NCBI GenBank assembly: GCA_964410945.1
Contig: CAYPJE010000049.1
Coordinates: 1 to 20,834 of the forward strand
Reading direction: 5' to 3'
Length of the DNA stretch: 20,834 nt
Source: CAYPJE01 sp964410945
GTDB taxonomy: Bacteria; Fidelibacterota; Marinisomatia; Marinisomatales; TCS56
Part shown: piece by piece, positions 1-6,425 of the stretch
Layout of the letters: each line of letters opens with the position of its first letter
Numbering within the stretch: position 1 is the first letter of the stretch
The notes under the pieces: generated by a model
The model's input: the letters and a program-made list of their open reading frames with translations, nothing else
Told to the model about the DNA's origin: nothing
The model's database searches: none
Made by a program: the position numbers and the translations under genes

Positions 1-312
1 ATCCTTACTATACCTAAGCATAAAAATAAATCATATGGCGGTGTCATTCCCACAAAAAAACTGGAGATGAAGATTGCCTGCCGTTCATCAGAAGAATTCG
101 GTGCCTTACGGGAATTTCTCATCTATCAGGGAATTTACGGCCAGGAAGAAGAAAAGCTGACCCTGCACCAGCTCTGGTCCGAACAGATATTTCATTCCAA
201 CTCTCTTCTACGGCTAGATCTCGTCGACCAGCCCGGCTATCTGCGTGCCCACCTGCTGACGGACAAAGGGCATCAATGTCTGACAAATCCCATCTGGATT
301 CAAGATACCTGA
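1..312 (+). CDS. C-terminal end of a probable PHP-domain metal-dependent phosphoesterase (5' truncated by window)
   Basis: The frame is open from the window edge to the TGA at 310-312, so the ATG at 67 is an internal methionine and the gene begins outside the window. About 103 residues are visible. The tail (GYLRAHLLTDKGHQ, then LTNPIWI) resembles the C-terminal beta-sandwich end of PHP-family metallophosphoesterases (CehA/McbA-like), which often finish with a '..a.TNPIw/yv' strand. The metal-binding PHP motifs would lie upstream and cannot be seen, so the family call rests on this short signature and is tentative. The gene ends just before a decayed fragment in another frame, which suggests a past deletion at this junction. 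Confidence 0.45.
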   Translation: MLTIPKHKNKSYGGVIPTKKLEMKIACRSSEEFGALREFLIYQGIYGQEEEKLTLHQLWSEQIFHSNSLLRLDLVDQPGYLRAHLLTDKGHQCLTNPIWIQDT

Positions 313-322
313 ATTAGATTTT

Positions 323-556
323 GAACAATCCTGGCAGCAGAAATTCCATTCAACACTTGAAAAAGTTACCAAGCAGAGAATCAATGCTGTATACTGTTAC
401 TGCTGAGCCGGTTTCAACCAGAATATCCGGGAGACGATCCTGGGAAAGCCGGTAGAAGTGGAATTGAATAGAAGTGTACTGAAGGGAAATGATATTTGCC
501 AGGTGAGAATCCATTTACCCGAATCCATTATTGCTGCAGGAGGAAAAAATGAATAA
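323..556 (+). pseudogene. N-terminally truncated gene fragment with an in-frame TGA; resembles the C-terminus of the ATC-hydrolase/V4R-like family
   Basis: In the frame starting at 323 the translation gives about 27 residues ending in VYCYC, then TGA (404-406), then AGFNQNIRETILGKPVEVEL and a tail with SVLKGNDICQVRIHLP. It stops with TAA at 554-556. The pattern 'G.PV.Ve...SvL.G.d.C...IhlP' is typical of the C-terminus of L-2-amino-thiazoline-4-carboxylate hydrolase-like or V4R-like proteins; this is recalled similarity, not a search. No usable start codon exists, because the frame is closed by TGA at 281-283 inside the upstream gene, so most of the protein is missing. The stop overlaps the start of the next gene by 8 nt, as in an old operon. 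The TGA could be a nonsense mutation or a former selenocysteine codon: a hairpin follows at 427-443 (stems CCGGGA/TCCTGG, loop GACGA). Confidence 0.5.
538..543 (+). promoter_or_regulatory. Shine-Dalgarno AGGAGG that fixes the start of the GFA-family gene
   Basis: A perfect AGGAGG lies 5 nt before the ATG at 549. It rules out the in-frame TTG at 531 as the start, because the site falls inside that longer reading. Confidence 0.8.
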
Positions 557-983
557 ACAAACTGCCCGGGGCGAATGCCTTTGTGGAGTGGTTAAATTCC
601 GGGTGACTTTACCGACCAAGTGGTGTTCCCACTGCCATTGTACCCTCTGCCGCCGCTCCCATGGGGCTGCTTTTGTCACCTGGTTTGGCGTAGAGAACAA
701 GCAGTTTGAATTGGTTTCCGGGGCTGATCAATTGAAATGGTTTTTTACCTCAAAAGAATCCCAGCGGGGATTCTGTACAAATTGCGGCAGCCATATTCTT
801 TTCCGTTCCACCAAATGGCCCGGAGAAACCCATATCACTCTTTCCAACATGACCGATCCCATCGATCGGAAACCGGGTGCCCATGCCTATTTCGATACTC
901 ACGTGGACTGGCTGGATTTCGATGATGGACTCCCCCGCCATTACGACCCGGATTTGAAAGGAGCCCCACGGGTAAACCCGTGA
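549..983 (+). CDS. GFA/CENP-V fold zinc-binding protein
   Basis: This 144-residue protein has the Cys pattern of the glutathione-dependent formaldehyde-activating enzyme (GFA)/CENP-V superfamily: C10-L-C12-G at the N-terminus, a C26..C29.C31..C34-R cluster, and C76..C79-G, then a beta-rich tail. The family binds one or two structural/catalytic zincs. Many members are uncharacterised, and true glutathione-formaldehyde activity applies only to a subset, so the substrate is unknown. Length is normal for a single-domain member and no key cysteine is missing. The start ATG is chosen from the strong AGGAGG 5 nt upstream; the TAA of the preceding fragment overlaps this start. It stops with TGA at 981-983. 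It is one of few plus-strand genes here and converges on the long minus-strand array. Confidence 0.85.
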   Translation: MNKQTARGECLCGVVKFRVTLPTKWCSHCHCTLCRRSHGAAFVTWFGVENKQFELVSGADQLKWFFTSKESQRGFCTNCGSHILFRSTKWPGETHITLSNMTDPIDRKPGAHAYFDTHVDWLDFDDGLPRHYDPDLKGAPRVNP

Positions 984-1024
984 TCCCATTCTGTTACCCG
1001 TCTTCGCCTTCGGCTACGCCGCGG

Positions 1025-1179
1025 TTATCCGCCTCAGCCCTGGACGACATCGCGCCGTAGCAAAACACCTGTTCTCTCCGAACTGGGGATAGTCTTCGCA
1101 TTCATCCACGGGCGAGCCCGTGCCTGTACGACGTAGCTTCTTTCGGCACGCAGGAGTGGTCTTCTGCGAAGGCGGATAA
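1025..1179. repeat. GC-rich non-coding segment bounded by a 10-bp inverted repeat, with internal palindromes
   Basis: TTATCCGCCT at 1025-1034 is the exact reverse complement of AGGCGGATAA at 1170-1179. Inside or next to it are further palindromic pieces: CACGGGC-GA-GCCCGTG around 1107-1122, and GGCTACGCCGCG (about 1012-1023) against CGCGCCGTAGC (about 1050-1060). CGCCTTCG near 1005-1012 also matches the complement of CGAAGGCG near 1168-1175. No open frame here has coding character; the 61-codon minus-strand frame is Arg-rich and lacks a ribosome site. It lies between two convergent genes. It could be a decayed REP/MITE-like repeat or a structured transcript end. Confidence 0.5.
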
Positions 1180-1184
1180 ATAAT

Positions 1185-1211
1185 TGCCAGGCACGTTGGA
1201 AGTGCCTGGCA
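1185..1211 (-). terminator. Hairpin downstream of the minus-strand array, probable terminator
   Basis: TGCCAGGCAC (1185-1194) and GTGCCTGGCA (1202-1211) form a perfect 10-bp stem with a 7-nt loop. The hairpin begins 10 nt past the stop codon of the minus-strand thioredoxin/TPR gene. On the minus strand it is followed by an A/T-rich stretch (ATTATTTAT) rather than a clean U-run, so intrinsic termination may be weak. Position and stem quality still favour a transcript end, possibly serving both convergent directions. Confidence 0.6.
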
Positions 1212-1221
1212 GATCTCAAAA

Positions 1222-2259
1222 CTATGATTTCAGGAATTTGTCTTTCTGATTTTTGAAATACTGGTCTTCCGGCTGAAGTTCAATACATTTATTTATTACC
1301 TGCACCGCTTCCTCAGACCGTCCCAGTTTCCATAGCACCTCGGCTTCCGTATCCAGGATACCGGCTTGCACATCAGCCGACTGGTCGGTGAGCATCTGCA
1401 CTGCCTGCCGGATTTTTACCAGGGCATCTTCCAGGTTCTGTTCCAGCTGGGTCATTCTCCAGGCATAACTGTTCAGATCGGACGGCGTAAGTGTATTCTT
1501 TTCCTCCAGGAAAACCAGAATCTCTTCAAACAGGGCCACCTCGGCCACCGTATCTCTGGCACTGCGGTAAAAGTAGCGCAGACCGGAATAGGCCTCGGCC
1601 AAATAGGGGCTATCCGGATAGGACTGGATATAGTCTTTCAGATAATCCGGTGAATCCTCCAGCATGGTTTTATTACTGGCCTGTCTGATCAGGGCCAGAT
1701 CACGGTATTCCGATTCTTTTCCGGCCAGCCGTTCCCAGAATCCCAGGGCGGCACCACGGTCGAGTCGCTCCTCATATTTCTCAGCGATTTTAACCACCAG
1801 GGAATCCACACCGGGAGATTCTTCCAGCTTCCGTACCAGGTCGTCGATTGTTCCGATACCGGCGTTGATCCGCTCCAGTTCCTTCAGGAAAATATCAACG
1901 GGACGATAGCCTACAATCCGATCGACTTCATGGCCATCGGATTTGATAAATACGATTGTGGGATATCCGGGTATATTGTACTGATTTTTCAGATCCGGGC
2001 CAATTCCCTTCTCAGCATCGATTTTCAGGCTGACCAGATTGGCATTGGCAAAATTAATTACGTCTTCATTGGGGAATACGTCGGCATCCAGCCGACTGCA
2101 CCAGCTTCACGTCTCAGTGTAAAAGTCCAGCATGATGAGTTTTTCACCAGCATTGGCCAAAGCATTCTCATAAGAAATATTAGCCCAGGGATAATCAATT
2201 CCTCGATTTCCACAGGCTAAAAATAATAGAAATAGCGGTAGAGTCAGGTATTTCTTCAT
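1222..2259 (-). CDS. Predicted selenocysteine-containing thioredoxin-fold/TPR lipoprotein (in-frame TGA = Sec51)
   Basis: One frame runs from ATG (2259) to TAG (1222), 345 residues, with a single internal TGA at 2107-2109. Residues 1-16 are a lipoprotein signal (KK, hydrophobic stretch, lipobox LFLAC16). Residues about 27-140 are a thioredoxin fold: LIMLDFYTET, then U51-S-W-C54, then RLDADVF, and the cis-proline loop IPGYP100TIVF. Residues about 150-345 are helical, TPR-like, ending in a canonical repeat (E.LWKLGRSEEAVQVINKCIELQP). Related proteins have C-x-W-C at this site, so the TGA replaces the nucleophilic cysteine. A GGAG ribosome site lies 5 nt before ATG, and the gene follows yhhQ by 18 nt. 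Ordinary calling would start at GTG 1809 and give a 195-residue TPR-only product with no signal or catalytic domain. Inferred role: periplasmic thiol/disulfide or peroxide reductase anchored by lipid. The alternative is a nonsense mutation or sequencing error, but both flanks are undamaged. Confidence 0.8.
2080..2109 (-). promoter_or_regulatory. Candidate bacterial SECIS element following the in-frame UGA
   Basis: Read on the minus strand, UGA (2109-2107) is followed after 10 nt by GUCGGC (2096-2091), loop UGGAU (2090-2086) and GCCGAC (2085-2080). This is a perfect 6-bp, GC-rich stem. The loop starts at the 17th nt after UGA and has G at its second and third positions. This agrees with the bacterial SECIS consensus as I recall it: short apical loop with G in the first two positions, about 16-37 nt after UGA. 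SelB would bind the loop. A hairpin of this size can occur by chance in GC-rich coding sequence, so it supports the TGA evidence but does not stand alone. Confidence 0.6.
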
Positions 2260-2277
2260 TTTTTCTCCATTGTCCGG

Positions 2278-3006
2278 TTATGTCCCTGTCTTCGAATTAG
2301 TCAAATCATCCGGTCGCCATCGATGGCTCAGATATATAAAGGGTGTATCAATAACAGCCACAAGAATTTTGAAAAGGTAAGTCGTTAACACAATCTGCCA
2401 CAAGACTTCCACCGGCAGACTGGTGTCAGAGTTAAAAACCAAGATTGGTAATATTGAGAATGCCAGGACCGTGAAAATTACGCTGTCCAATCCCTGGCTG
2501 ACAATTGTTGACAGGTTATTCCGCAGCCATAGGAACCGGCCGGCAAATTTTGTTTTCCAGAGATGGTAAGCCCAGATATCATGGAATTGCGAAACCAGGT
2601 AGGCGGCCAGGCTGGCAACAATAATAGACGGGCCCGCGGAAAAAATACTCGCCATGCCAGCAGCCGCGCCCCAATCATTCTGGTTAGGTTCAAAAAGTAG
2701 AATAAACTGTGACATCACCAGGTAAAACAGAGCGGCAAAGAATCCGATTAATACTGCCTTTCTGGCAGCCGCTTTCCCATAATGTTCCGATAACAGATCG
2801 GTGGCCAGGAATATTGATCCGTAAACAACATTTCCACCAGTGGCGGCAATTCCAAACAGGTCAAATTGTTTGGTCACAAAAATATTGGCCAGGATTATTG
2901 CCATTCCAACATAGGCATACAGCCAGGTCCGTCCCAGCCTGAATGCCACCAGCGCAAAGACCAGTCCGGCAACGGTCTGAAGCAGAAATGCTAACTCATT
3001 GGTCAT
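2278..3006 (-). CDS. yhhQ: Queuosine precursor transporter, YhhQ/QPTR (VUT) family
   Basis: A 242-residue integral membrane protein with about six hydrophobic helices. The family signature NVVYGSIFLATDLLSEHYGK followed by AARKAV sits at residues 59-84. YhhQ proteins take up queuosine precursors (preQ0/preQ1) across the inner membrane for tRNA queuosine modification. A further conserved patch, LWLRNNLSTIVSQGLDS, occurs in the second half. Length is usual for the family. The ATG at 3006 lies inside the last codons of the thioesterase gene (11-nt overlap), suggesting translational coupling. The thioredoxin/TPR gene starts 18 nt after its TAA. No queuosine biosynthesis genes are in the window, consistent with salvage, but that cannot be settled here. 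Confidence 0.88.
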   Translation of the reverse strand: MTNELAFLLQTVAGLVFALVAFRLGRTWLYAYVGMAIILANIFVTKQFDLFGIAATGGNVVYGSIFLATDLLSEHYGKAAARKAVLIGFFAALFYLVMSQFILLFEPNQNDWGAAAGMASIFSAGPSIIVASLAAYLVSQFHDIWAYHLWKTKFAGRFLWLRNNLSTIVSQGLDSVIFTVLAFSILPILVFNSDTSLPVEVLWQIVLTTYLFKILVAVIDTPFIYLSHRWRPDDLTNSKTGT

Positions 3007-3403
3007 CGGCAGCCTTCAAACATGCTTTGAAGAAAGCCGGTGGACGAACGACCCGGCCCGTTTTTGTAGTAAAACAATGCTCGGTATACCCGGCAACAAG
3101 CTCTTGGCCGGTACCGTTAACCAGTCGATACTCAATCCTCAACCTGGCACCGGGCTTTGTTGGTATCACTGTTTCAACAGTTAATTCATCCTCGAAGCGG
3201 GCCGATCCGGAATAATCACAGTGTGCACTGACCACTGGCAGCAGGTAGCCCCTGTTTTCGATTTCGGTAACTTCAAGGCCGATGGCCTTCAGCAATTCAG
3301 TCCGGGCCGCCTCAAAATATTCGAAATAACGGCTGTAATAGACCACACCCATCTGATCTATATCACGATAATAAACCTTGGTTTTATAGTTAAATCGGAT
3401 CAT
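2996..3403 (-). CDS. YbgC/4HBT-family acyl-CoA thioesterase
   Basis: A 135-residue single hotdog-fold protein. The N-terminal motif YYRDID16QMGVVYYSRYFEYFE matches the YbgC/4-hydroxybenzoyl-CoA thioesterase active-site region, with Asp16 in the place of the catalytic aspartate. The family hydrolyses short- or medium-chain acyl-CoA (or acyl-ACP) in the cytoplasm, and E. coli YbgC is linked to the Tol-Pal envelope system. No tol genes are visible here, so a tie to envelope lipids rests on operon context only. Its start overlaps the accA stop in an ATGA arrangement and its end overlaps the yhhQ start by 11 nt. The coupling to accA hints at acyl-chain metabolism. The exact substrate cannot be read from sequence. 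Confidence 0.85.
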   Translation of the reverse strand: MIRFNYKTKVYYRDIDQMGVVYYSRYFEYFEAARTELLKAIGLEVTEIENRGYLLPVVSAHCDYSGSARFEDELTVETVIPTKPGARLRIEYRLVNGTGQELVAGYTEHCFTTKTGRVVRPPAFFKACLKAADDQ

Positions 3404-4359
3404 TTGTTATCCGCAAACACTCCGATTTGATCGTACCGCGCAAGTCGTTGATCCAATAATTCGCTGCCAGCCAGTTGGTTCAGATTCGATAATTCTTCCA
3501 GGATAACCTCTTTTAAAATTGCTCCCATCCCGTCCCAATCGCGGTGTGCTCCACCCAACGGTTCTTCGATTACCCGGTCACAGATACCCATATCCGCCAG
3601 ATCCTGCGAAGTAACCCGCATCGCATCGGCAGCGTCCGGCGCCTTGGATGAATCACGCCAGAGAATCGAGGCACAGCCCTCAGGACTGATCACCGAAAAC
3701 CAGGTATTTTCCAGCATCATCAGACGGTCCCCGACCCCAATGCCGAGGGCACCACCGCTGGCTCCTTCACCAATCACGATTATCAGGATAGGAACACTGA
3801 TCTGTGACATTTCAAAAAGATTGCGGGCGATTGCTTCTCCCTGCCCGCGCTCCTCGGCACCAATCCCGGGATAGGCTCCCTGGGTATCGATAAAGCTGAT
3901 TATAGGCAGACTGAATTTTTCCGCCAGTTTCATCACCCGCAGCGCTTTCCGATAACCTTCCGGACGCATCGACCCGAAATTCCGAAAAATATTCTCGTTG
4001 GTGTTACGTCCCTTCTGCTGGCCGATGAACATTACCGGTTTATCTTCAATTGTACCGATACCACAGACTACCGATGGATCGTCTGAAAAATTCCGGTCAC
4101 CATGCAGTTCGAGGAAATCCGGCGACAGATAGTTGATATAATCGAGACTGTAGGGCCGTTTCGGGTGGCGGGCCAGTTGAACACGCTGCCAGCGGTTCAG
4201 ATTCCCGTAAACTTTCTGGATCAGACGGGTTCGCTTCTGTTCCAGGTCAGTAATCTCTTTCTCAAGCTCGGGACCCGGTATGGCAGAGGCCCGTAATTCG
4301 ATCAGTTTATCTTCCAATTCCTTAATTGGTTTTTCGAAATCAAGAATAAAATTTGTCAT
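3400..4359 (-). CDS. accA: Acetyl-CoA carboxylase carboxyltransferase subunit alpha
   Basis: The product is 319 residues from the ATG at 4359, the usual AccA length. It pairs with AccD to move the carboxyl group from carboxybiotin to acetyl-CoA, the first committed step of fatty-acid synthesis, in the cytoplasm. An N-terminal coiled region (residues 5-55) precedes the crotonase-like carboxyltransferase domain. Visible signatures are LELHGDR (83-89), GQQKGRNT (113-120), FGSMRPEGYRKALR (128-141), IDTQGAYPG (157-165), GEGASGGALGIG (197-208) and SPEGCASILWRD (225-236). A TTG 12 nt further upstream is possible, but the ATG sits 1 nt after the previous stop (TGAAATG) and is preferred. accD and the biotin subunits are not in the window. 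The stop overlaps the thioesterase start by 4 nt. Confidence 0.95.
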   Translation of the reverse strand: MTNFILDFEKPIKELEDKLIELRASAIPGPELEKEITDLEQKRTRLIQKVYGNLNRWQRVQLARHPKRPYSLDYINYLSPDFLELHGDRNFSDDPSVVCGIGTIEDKPVMFIGQQKGRNTNENIFRNFGSMRPEGYRKALRVMKLAEKFSLPIISFIDTQGAYPGIGAEERGQGEAIARNLFEMSQISVPILIIVIGEGASGGALGIGVGDRLMMLENTWFSVISPEGCASILWRDSSKAPDAADAMRVTSQDLADMGICDRVIEEPLGGAHRDWDGMGAILKEVILEELSNLNQLAGSELLDQRLARYDQIGVFADNK

Positions 4360-4360
4360 T

Positions 4361-6418
4361 TCAGTTACCAAATACTGATTTAATAATTATCTCCAAATCC
4401 AGCGTAAATGTCTGGTGCTGTACGTAGTAATGATCAAGCAGACGCTGGTCTTCAGCCGTATACCGGGTTTTCCGGATGCGGTCCAGACTGGCCAGGCCGG
4501 GACGAAAAATAATGCTCGGATCCGGGCTGGATGTTTCCACCAGTGGTGACCCAACGATACTCATTCTGCCTGACAACACTTTCCCCAACAAAGGAATTCC
4601 CCGCACGAACCGGTTGTCAGAACCAAGAATACAGGCCCCGAATTTTGTACCATCCGGACCCCAATATTCAACCTTTTTTCGCTTTCCGGCCAGAGAATAT
4701 ATCCCGGCAACCGGTAAGGACAACAGCCATAAGATTGCGCCGGAACTGATATCAAAGAGGCGTTTGGTAAAAACATGCAGTTTCCGGAATAACGGATACT
4801 CGATGTTTATAAAGGAAAAATCCCCAATCTCCTCTACCAGAGCTTTCCCCAACAGGATATCCTGCTTCTGGGGCACCATTCGGTAAGTGAGATTCATATC
4901 GCGGGTGGCTTCCATAATCCTCAGAATTTCTTCATTAGTAAAATTTGCCGTTGAGAAAATCACTTCCCTGATATTTCTGGTAGTGACAATATCCCGCAGG
5001 TCTGTTATCAGTCCTAGGAAGGGAATCGGCAAGGGCGAAGCATTATCGTAGCCATTATCACAAAAACCAATTACTTCCAGTCCGGTATCAAAGCGTTTGA
5101 GTAGTTTTCTGGCAATTCTCTGTCCCTCTTCATCGGCTCCAATAATAATCGTATTCCGCATAAAAAGCAGGTTTTGCCGACCTTTCACCGGTCGAAACCA
5201 TCCCCGGGAAATCAGGTAATTGATGACCATCCGCCAACCAGGAAGCATCACTACAACCATCAATGTTGCTGCCAGGATCACGAATCGCGAAAAAGCATAC
5301 TGCTTGAAGAAAAATGTAAATGCAACCGCGAAAAGAAAACCTGTTAAACTTGCAAGAATGGCGCGCGAATAGGATAAAATGTACCGTGAGTACAATTGGA
5401 ATACAGTTCCCACCAGAATCCAGGCCACTACATAGATTGTCGGAACCAGACCACGACTCAGGACGATCGGTTCGAAATCGTGGAACTTGATCATGATGGC
5501 AATGATAAAGGCCGTCGTGACCGCCAGCATATCCAGGAAAATTGAAAATACCTGGGTTCGTTTGCTGCTGGCCAGGGCCAATGATTTCCGGAAAATGATG
5601 CCTATCCGGATCGATATACGCATTAACAGGCTCTGACTCACGGAAAAATGTTTTTCTACAAATAGTATCATGGCATTATAAAAAGCATTGATACTGTCAT
5701 AGGGCGCCGATTTTACCGATTCGCCATGATAATGGATAATCTGGGTAGCAGGCACATAATGGGTCTGGTAACCAGCCTGCCCCACCCGGTAGCATAGATC
5801 GAGATCTTCGCCAAACATGAAGAAGCGCTCATCGAAACCATCAAGTTCCCTGAATAATTCAGCCCTTATGAACATGGCCGAACCGCTGATAGCGTCAACC
5901 GCATGAACCTGATCGGGATCGAGATAAGTCAGGTTGTAACGGTTAGCCCAGCTCGCCCGGGGAAAAATCCGGTTCAGACCGAGTAACTTGGGGATAGCGA
6001 CTTTCAGGCTGGGAAAGGAACGTTTGCAGGCCAGTTGCAGACTACCATCAGCATTTAGTATCTTGGGGCCAATCAGGCCAACCTCTGGATGCTGAGTCAT
6101 ATAATCGACGAATACCGATACTGTGTTTTCCTGTACTATTGTATCCGGGTTCAGGATAAAAAAGAAATTACCGCTGGCAATCTGGGCGCCCTGGTTGATG
6201 GCTTTCCCGAAGCCACGGTTATCATGGTTGGCAATAACCTGCACATCCGGATAATTTGACTCGATATATTCCACACTGCCATCATAGGAATTATTATCAA
6301 CAACGATTACCTCCAGTGCTCCCGGTACCTGCATCTTGCCCAGAGCCTCCAAGGCCTGCCCCAGGTACTGCTTGACGTTATAACTGACGATTAATACTGA
6401 AACAGCCGGTTGTTTCAT
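4361..6418 (-). CDS. GT2 glycosyltransferase fused to a polyprenyl-phosphate sugar-phosphotransferase-like domain (catalytic motif degenerate)
   Basis: A 685-residue fusion. Residues 1-265 are a family-2 glycosyltransferase of the rhamnosyltransferase/WbbL type: SVLIVSYN, VVDNNSYDGS (39-48), NPDT (90-93), GSAMFIR (179-185) and GFDERFFMFGEDLDLCYR (194-211). Residues about 290-405 hold four membrane helices. Residues 420-530 are a CoA-binding/Rossmann domain as in WcaJ/WbaP proteins. Residues about 547-685 resemble the bacterial sugar transferase domain: KRLFDI, a re-entrant hydrophobic segment, GRMSIVGSPL (617-626) and FRPGLASL. The expected K-F-R-S-M and D-E-L-P-Q motifs, including the catalytic Asp-Glu pair, are not recognisable, so phosphotransferase activity is doubtful and the half may act as a membrane scaffold. 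It likely adds a sugar, perhaps rhamnose, to a lipid-linked surface glycan at the inner face of the membrane. It follows the Dpm1-like gene by 7 nt. Confidence 0.85.
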   Translation of the reverse strand: MKQPAVSVLIVSYNVKQYLGQALEALGKMQVPGALEVIVVDNNSYDGSVEYIESNYPDVQVIANHDNRGFGKAINQGAQIASGNFFFILNPDTIVQENTVSVFVDYMTQHPEVGLIGPKILNADGSLQLACKRSFPSLKVAIPKLLGLNRIFPRASWANRYNLTYLDPDQVHAVDAISGSAMFIRAELFRELDGFDERFFMFGEDLDLCYRVGQAGYQTHYVPATQIIHYHGESVKSAPYDSINAFYNAMILFVEKHFSVSQSLLMRISIRIGIIFRKSLALASSKRTQVFSIFLDMLAVTTAFIIAIMIKFHDFEPIVLSRGLVPTIYVVAWILVGTVFQLYSRYILSYSRAILASLTGFLFAVAFTFFFKQYAFSRFVILAATLMVVVMLPGWRMVINYLISRGWFRPVKGRQNLLFMRNTIIIGADEEGQRIARKLLKRFDTGLEVIGFCDNGYDNASPLPIPFLGLITDLRDIVTTRNIREVIFSTANFTNEEILRIMEATRDMNLTYRMVPQKQDILLGKALVEEIGDFSFINIEYPLFRKLHVFTKRLFDISSGAILWLLSLPVAGIYSLAGKRKKVEYWGPDGTKFGACILGSDNRFVRGIPLLGKVLSGRMSIVGSPLVETSSPDPSIIFRPGLASLDRIRKTRYTAEDQRLLDHYYVQHQTFTLDLEIIIKSVFGN

Positions 6419-6425
6419 TGCTAAA

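Noticed and set aside
407..453. Alternative long hairpin CCGGTTTC/GAAAGCCGG after the TGA at 404
   Set aside because: It needs a bulge and a loop of nearly 30 nt; the compact hairpin at 427-443 is more credible.
531..548. TTG start at 531 for the GFA-family gene
   Set aside because: The AGGAGG ribosome site lies inside this extension and points to the ATG at 549.
1034..1219. Minus-strand 61-codon frame in the intergenic region
   Set aside because: It is Arg-rich with no family resemblance or ribosome site, and it spans the inverted-repeat segment and the hairpin.
1222..1809. A stand-alone 195-residue TPR protein starting at GTG 1809
   Set aside because: The frame continues upstream through a thioredoxin domain to an ATG with a ribosome site and a lipoprotein signal; no ribosome site supports the GTG.
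2107..2109. Genome-wide reassignment of TGA to an amino acid
   Set aside because: TGA ends many genes here at family-typical lengths (accA, rnr, lepA, GFA protein, rmlD-like, zinc-ribbon gene), so it works as a normal stop; only a context-dependent reading fits.
2080..2120. Frameshift or indel at the thioredoxin active site
   Set aside because: The frame is the same before and after the TGA, and the spacing from DFYT to the W-C and LDADVF motifs is normal, so only one codon is in question.
4476..4886. 136-codon plus-strand open frame
   Set aside because: It is antisense to the conserved fusion glycosyltransferase and has low-complexity, non-family sequence; a shadow frame.
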